Assembly (NCBI GenBank): GCA_964353015.1
Contig: CAYGUA010000001.1
Coordinates: forward strand, 186,001-250,000
Origin: JAMZMI01 sp964353015
GTDB lineage: Bacteria > Bacteroidota > Bacteroidia > Cytophagales > Cyclobacteriaceae
Direction: 5' to 3'
DNA: 64,000 nt
A model generated the notes under the pieces. It worked only from the letters and a program-made list of their open reading frames with translations, was not told where the DNA came from and did not search any database. Both the position numbers and the translations under genes were made by a program. Positions 62,182 through 64,000 of this stretch are shown here, one piece after another (the stretch's first letter is position 1; each line of letters starts with the position of its first letter).

Positions 62182-62484
62182 ATGTTACTCCCGGCTCAGA
62201 TATCGACCATTGAAGATTACCTGATAAAATTTCAGAAAACAAAAACGGTTCTTGATACTGCAGGGGTTACCATGACCGAGTTTCAAATCCTTTTGTTACT
62301 TGCCCAGGCTAATTCTAGCTTAAAGTTTTATACCACCTCAGATATTGTCAAGGAACTTGGTATGGATCGAGGTTGGATCTATCAATCTGTTAGAACACTT
62401 ATTGAAAAGGGATTTGTGGAGAAAGACACAAACGGTATCCTTAATACTACCGTAGAAGGTAATCTGCTTTTGATTAGGCTATAG
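62182..62484 (+). CDS. small MarR-like winged-helix protein
   Basis: 100 residues. A winged HTH spans most of the protein: TMTEFQILLLLAQANSSLKFYTTSDIVKELGMDRGWIYQSVRTLIEKGFVEKDTNGILNTTVEG (wing and final strand). No ligand-binding extension. Probably a small transcription regulator of the island; targets unknown. The next 400 bases are non-coding. Confidence 0.75.
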   Translation: MLLPAQISTIEDYLIKFQKTKTVLDTAGVTMTEFQILLLLAQANSSLKFYTTSDIVKELGMDRGWIYQSVRTLIEKGFVEKDTNGILNTTVEGNLLLIRL

Positions 62485-62885
62485 GGTAATGTCAATTCAC
62501 AAAGTCAGAAGAAATGGTCTTCACTCTGATATACTTCCAAACCACCTGATACTTGGATTTCGTGGAATTTAAAACTGTCTGGGCCTTATGGGTCTTCCTT
62601 ATCTAATTGGCCTTATTCTTAGGCGTTGGCTGGGAGTTTAATAAAGATAGATTCAAGTTCGACTAGTTAGCTATAGATTGTGAAAGTTAAAGGAAATGAT
62701 CATATCCGAAATTCTCGGCTTTTCTTTTTATCACTGTTTGGAATGTATTTGGTAAAAAAACTGGCGCATAGCAATTACTCATCCAAAACACATTCCAGAT
62801 TAATAGCGGTATAATTACAACATTTTAAAAAAAATTCAACACTTGAAAAACCTGTATTTTCAAATTATAACACAAAATCAAATTC
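62485..62885. other. intergenic region, nothing recognised
   Basis: 401 bases between the MarR-like gene and the convergent receiver-domain gene. The right part (62760-62885) is very AT-rich. No RNA, repeat or terminator with a good stem was found. Confidence 0.5.
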
Positions 62886-64000
62886 TTAAATTAAAGTGTT
62901 TAAATAGTCTTTCTCCTCTGGAAATAGCTCCTGCTCTTCGATCGATTTTAAAATGAAAGGTGTTCCTGATTTTTTTATCTTAATGCTGTACTTTGAAAGT
63001 CTACCTTTAATGGTTTCAACTTTTAAATTACCATATTCATTGTTAAGATATACCTCCCTCATTTCGTTGGTTTCATCAAAATTCAAATAAAAATTATCTC
63101 TAATGAATTTATCAAATACGAAACCCTTATCACCCTCATAAATACAGTATTGCTTAAATATTAAAAGCCTTACCACAATTCCCTTTAACAATAGTTCCCT
63201 GTTTTCACTTTGGTTATCCTTTTCTGATTTTGGGCTCTTCCATTTTATATAAGACTCGGGAAGTTTGTCATTGTTCAGGTTGTATTGAATTTCATGCCAA
63301 AGCTTGTTGAAATCTTCAAGCTTAAATTTTTTTAAATGGTAATACAACTCCTTTAATTCTTTCCATTCCTTACCACTTGGCCCTAATAAACTTTGAAGAT
63401 AATCATCCTTATTTTTGCTGATTTGCTTATCTATTTCAGCTAATTGATCTTCCCAAACGTATTGAACAGGCAAATAATAATTATTCCGGTCTTTAAATAA
63501 GATAATTACTTTGTTTACCAGATTTGCATTGATTTGCCCTAGCAAGCCTTCTACATAAGACCTAGGCTTTGAGGTCAACACACAGATAACGATGTACTCA
63601 TGCCTTTTCACTAATTCTTCAATCAAATCAACACCCCAAAACTGTTGGTAAGTGGTATATTTTTCATCATGATTCTCCAATAGCTCCAGATCACAAAAGA
63701 CTAGGGGATATTCTAGCTCCTGCTGGTTGTCTAAAAACTGAAGAGCTTCAAGTCCCCGATTAAATATTTTTATCTCATTTTTATTATCAATGTATTTTCT
63801 CAAAGAAGTACTTAATTCATTGGAAACCATCAGATCATCTTCAACCAGTATGGCATTGGCCTTGATTTGAATTCCCTCCTTGTACTTGGAATATCGGCCT
63901 TTAAGCTTCTTTTCAATCCTGTATACAAATTCCTCCAAACCACTTAGATCAGCTAATTCTATGAAGTCTTTGTAATCTTGAATAATTTCTTCACCTAGAA
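62886..64000 (-). CDS. receiver-domain protein, N-terminus beyond window
   Basis: At least 370 residues. The frame stays open to the right edge without a stop, so the 5' end lies outside; a TTG at 63938 is internal. A response-regulator receiver-like domain lies just inside (acidic pocket ILVEDDLMV, candidate phospho-Asp in PLVFCDLELLENHD, Thr/Ser and Lys in VLTSKPRSY). It is followed by about 230 residues of charged, helical sequence with no recognised output domain. Upstream residues (LGEEIIQDYKDFIELADLSGLEEFV) are helical. A two-component-like regulator or effector of the island; function not known. Confidence 0.75.
   Translation of the reverse strand, partial: LGEEIIQDYKDFIELADLSGLEEFVYRIEKKLKGRYSKYKEGIQIKANAILVEDDLMVSNELSTSLRKYIDNKNEIKIFNRGLEALQFLDNQQELEYPLVFCDLELLENHDEKYTTYQQFWGVDLIEELVKRHEYIVICVLTSKPRSYVEGLLGQINANLVNKVIILFKDRNNYYLPVQYVWEDQLAEIDKQISKNKDDYLQSLLGPSGKEWKELKELYYHLKKFKLEDFNKLWHEIQYNLNNDKLPESYIKWKSPKSEKDNQSENRELLLKGIVVRLLIFKQYCIYEGDKGFVFDKFIRDNFYLNFDETNEMREVYLNNEYGNLKVETIKGRLSKYSIKIKKSGTPFILKSIEEQELFPEEKDYLNTLI

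Noticed and set aside
46996..64000. CRISPR array or cas genes in the defence region
   Set aside because: No regularly spaced repeats of 25-40 bases with unique spacers and no Cas-like proteins; the 11-bp array at 61130 is too short.

Overview
The window is a chromosomal segment of a member of the Bacteroidota, most likely a Cytophagales-type marine or soil bacterium. I do not assign a genus. Evidence: moderately low GC; two secreted proteins with type IX secretion (T9SS) C-terminal sorting domains; an ECF sigma / FecR / TonB-dependent receptor triad; a BlaI / M56 peptidase pair; a LytS/LytTR-type TPR kinase and regulator; and several promoters matching the Bacteroidota consensus (TTTG or TTG, 18-20 bases, TAnnTTTG). 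The tRNA-Glu and gapA promoters are especially clear.

Positions 1-46,700 are ordinary chromosomal housekeeping and surface genes. In order: the end of a purine nucleoside phosphorylase gene and a nitroreductase; a cysteine-less lipoamide-dehydrogenase-like flavoprotein; the distal histidine operon hisH-A-F-IE (minus strand) behind a phenylalanine 4-hydroxylase gene; a DUF4377 lipoprotein; an SDR enoyl-CoA reductase; a diheme cytochrome / parallel beta-helix pair; a TetR / ABC1-kinase pair; an ABC-F ATPase; an M61 peptidase; a trans-sulfuration enzyme; the BlaI / M56-M23 pair; an extradiol dioxygenase; two giant T9SS cargo proteins; an MltB-type transglycosylase; the sigma/FecR/TonB receptor unit; a BASS transporter; a DUF1080 protein; sucC; a LolD-type ATPase; a DMT exporter; the kinase/LytTR pair; and gapA.

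From tRNA-Glu (46,996) to the right edge the window looks like a genomic island. It opens with an uncharacterised protein, an excisionase-like helix-turn-helix protein, a tiny basic protein and a roughly 300-base hairpin-rich non-coding stretch. A tightly packed defence operon follows on the plus strand (48,862-60,979): hsdM1, a DUF4145 protein, hsdM2, hsdS, a GIY-YIG protein, darT, darG, a HARE-HTH/GIY-YIG protein, an HTH protein, a nucleotidyltransferase and hsdR. This is a type I restriction-modification system with two different methyltransferase subunits. A DarTG DNA-ADP-ribosylation toxin-antitoxin pair, two GIY-YIG nuclease-like proteins and an HTH/nucleotidyltransferase pair are embedded between hsdS and hsdR. 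Gaps are 3-5 bases or overlaps throughout, except one 77-base gap that probably carries a second promoter for HTH-NTase-hsdR. I regard this composite locus as the most interesting content.

Right of hsdR lie a truncated XRE regulator gene, an array of 11-bp repeats, an unknown gene with direct repeats at its 5' end, a MarR-like small protein and a receiver-domain protein that runs off the right edge. No integrase and no second copy of the tRNA-Glu 3' end were seen, so the island probably continues beyond base 64,000 or has lost its integrase.
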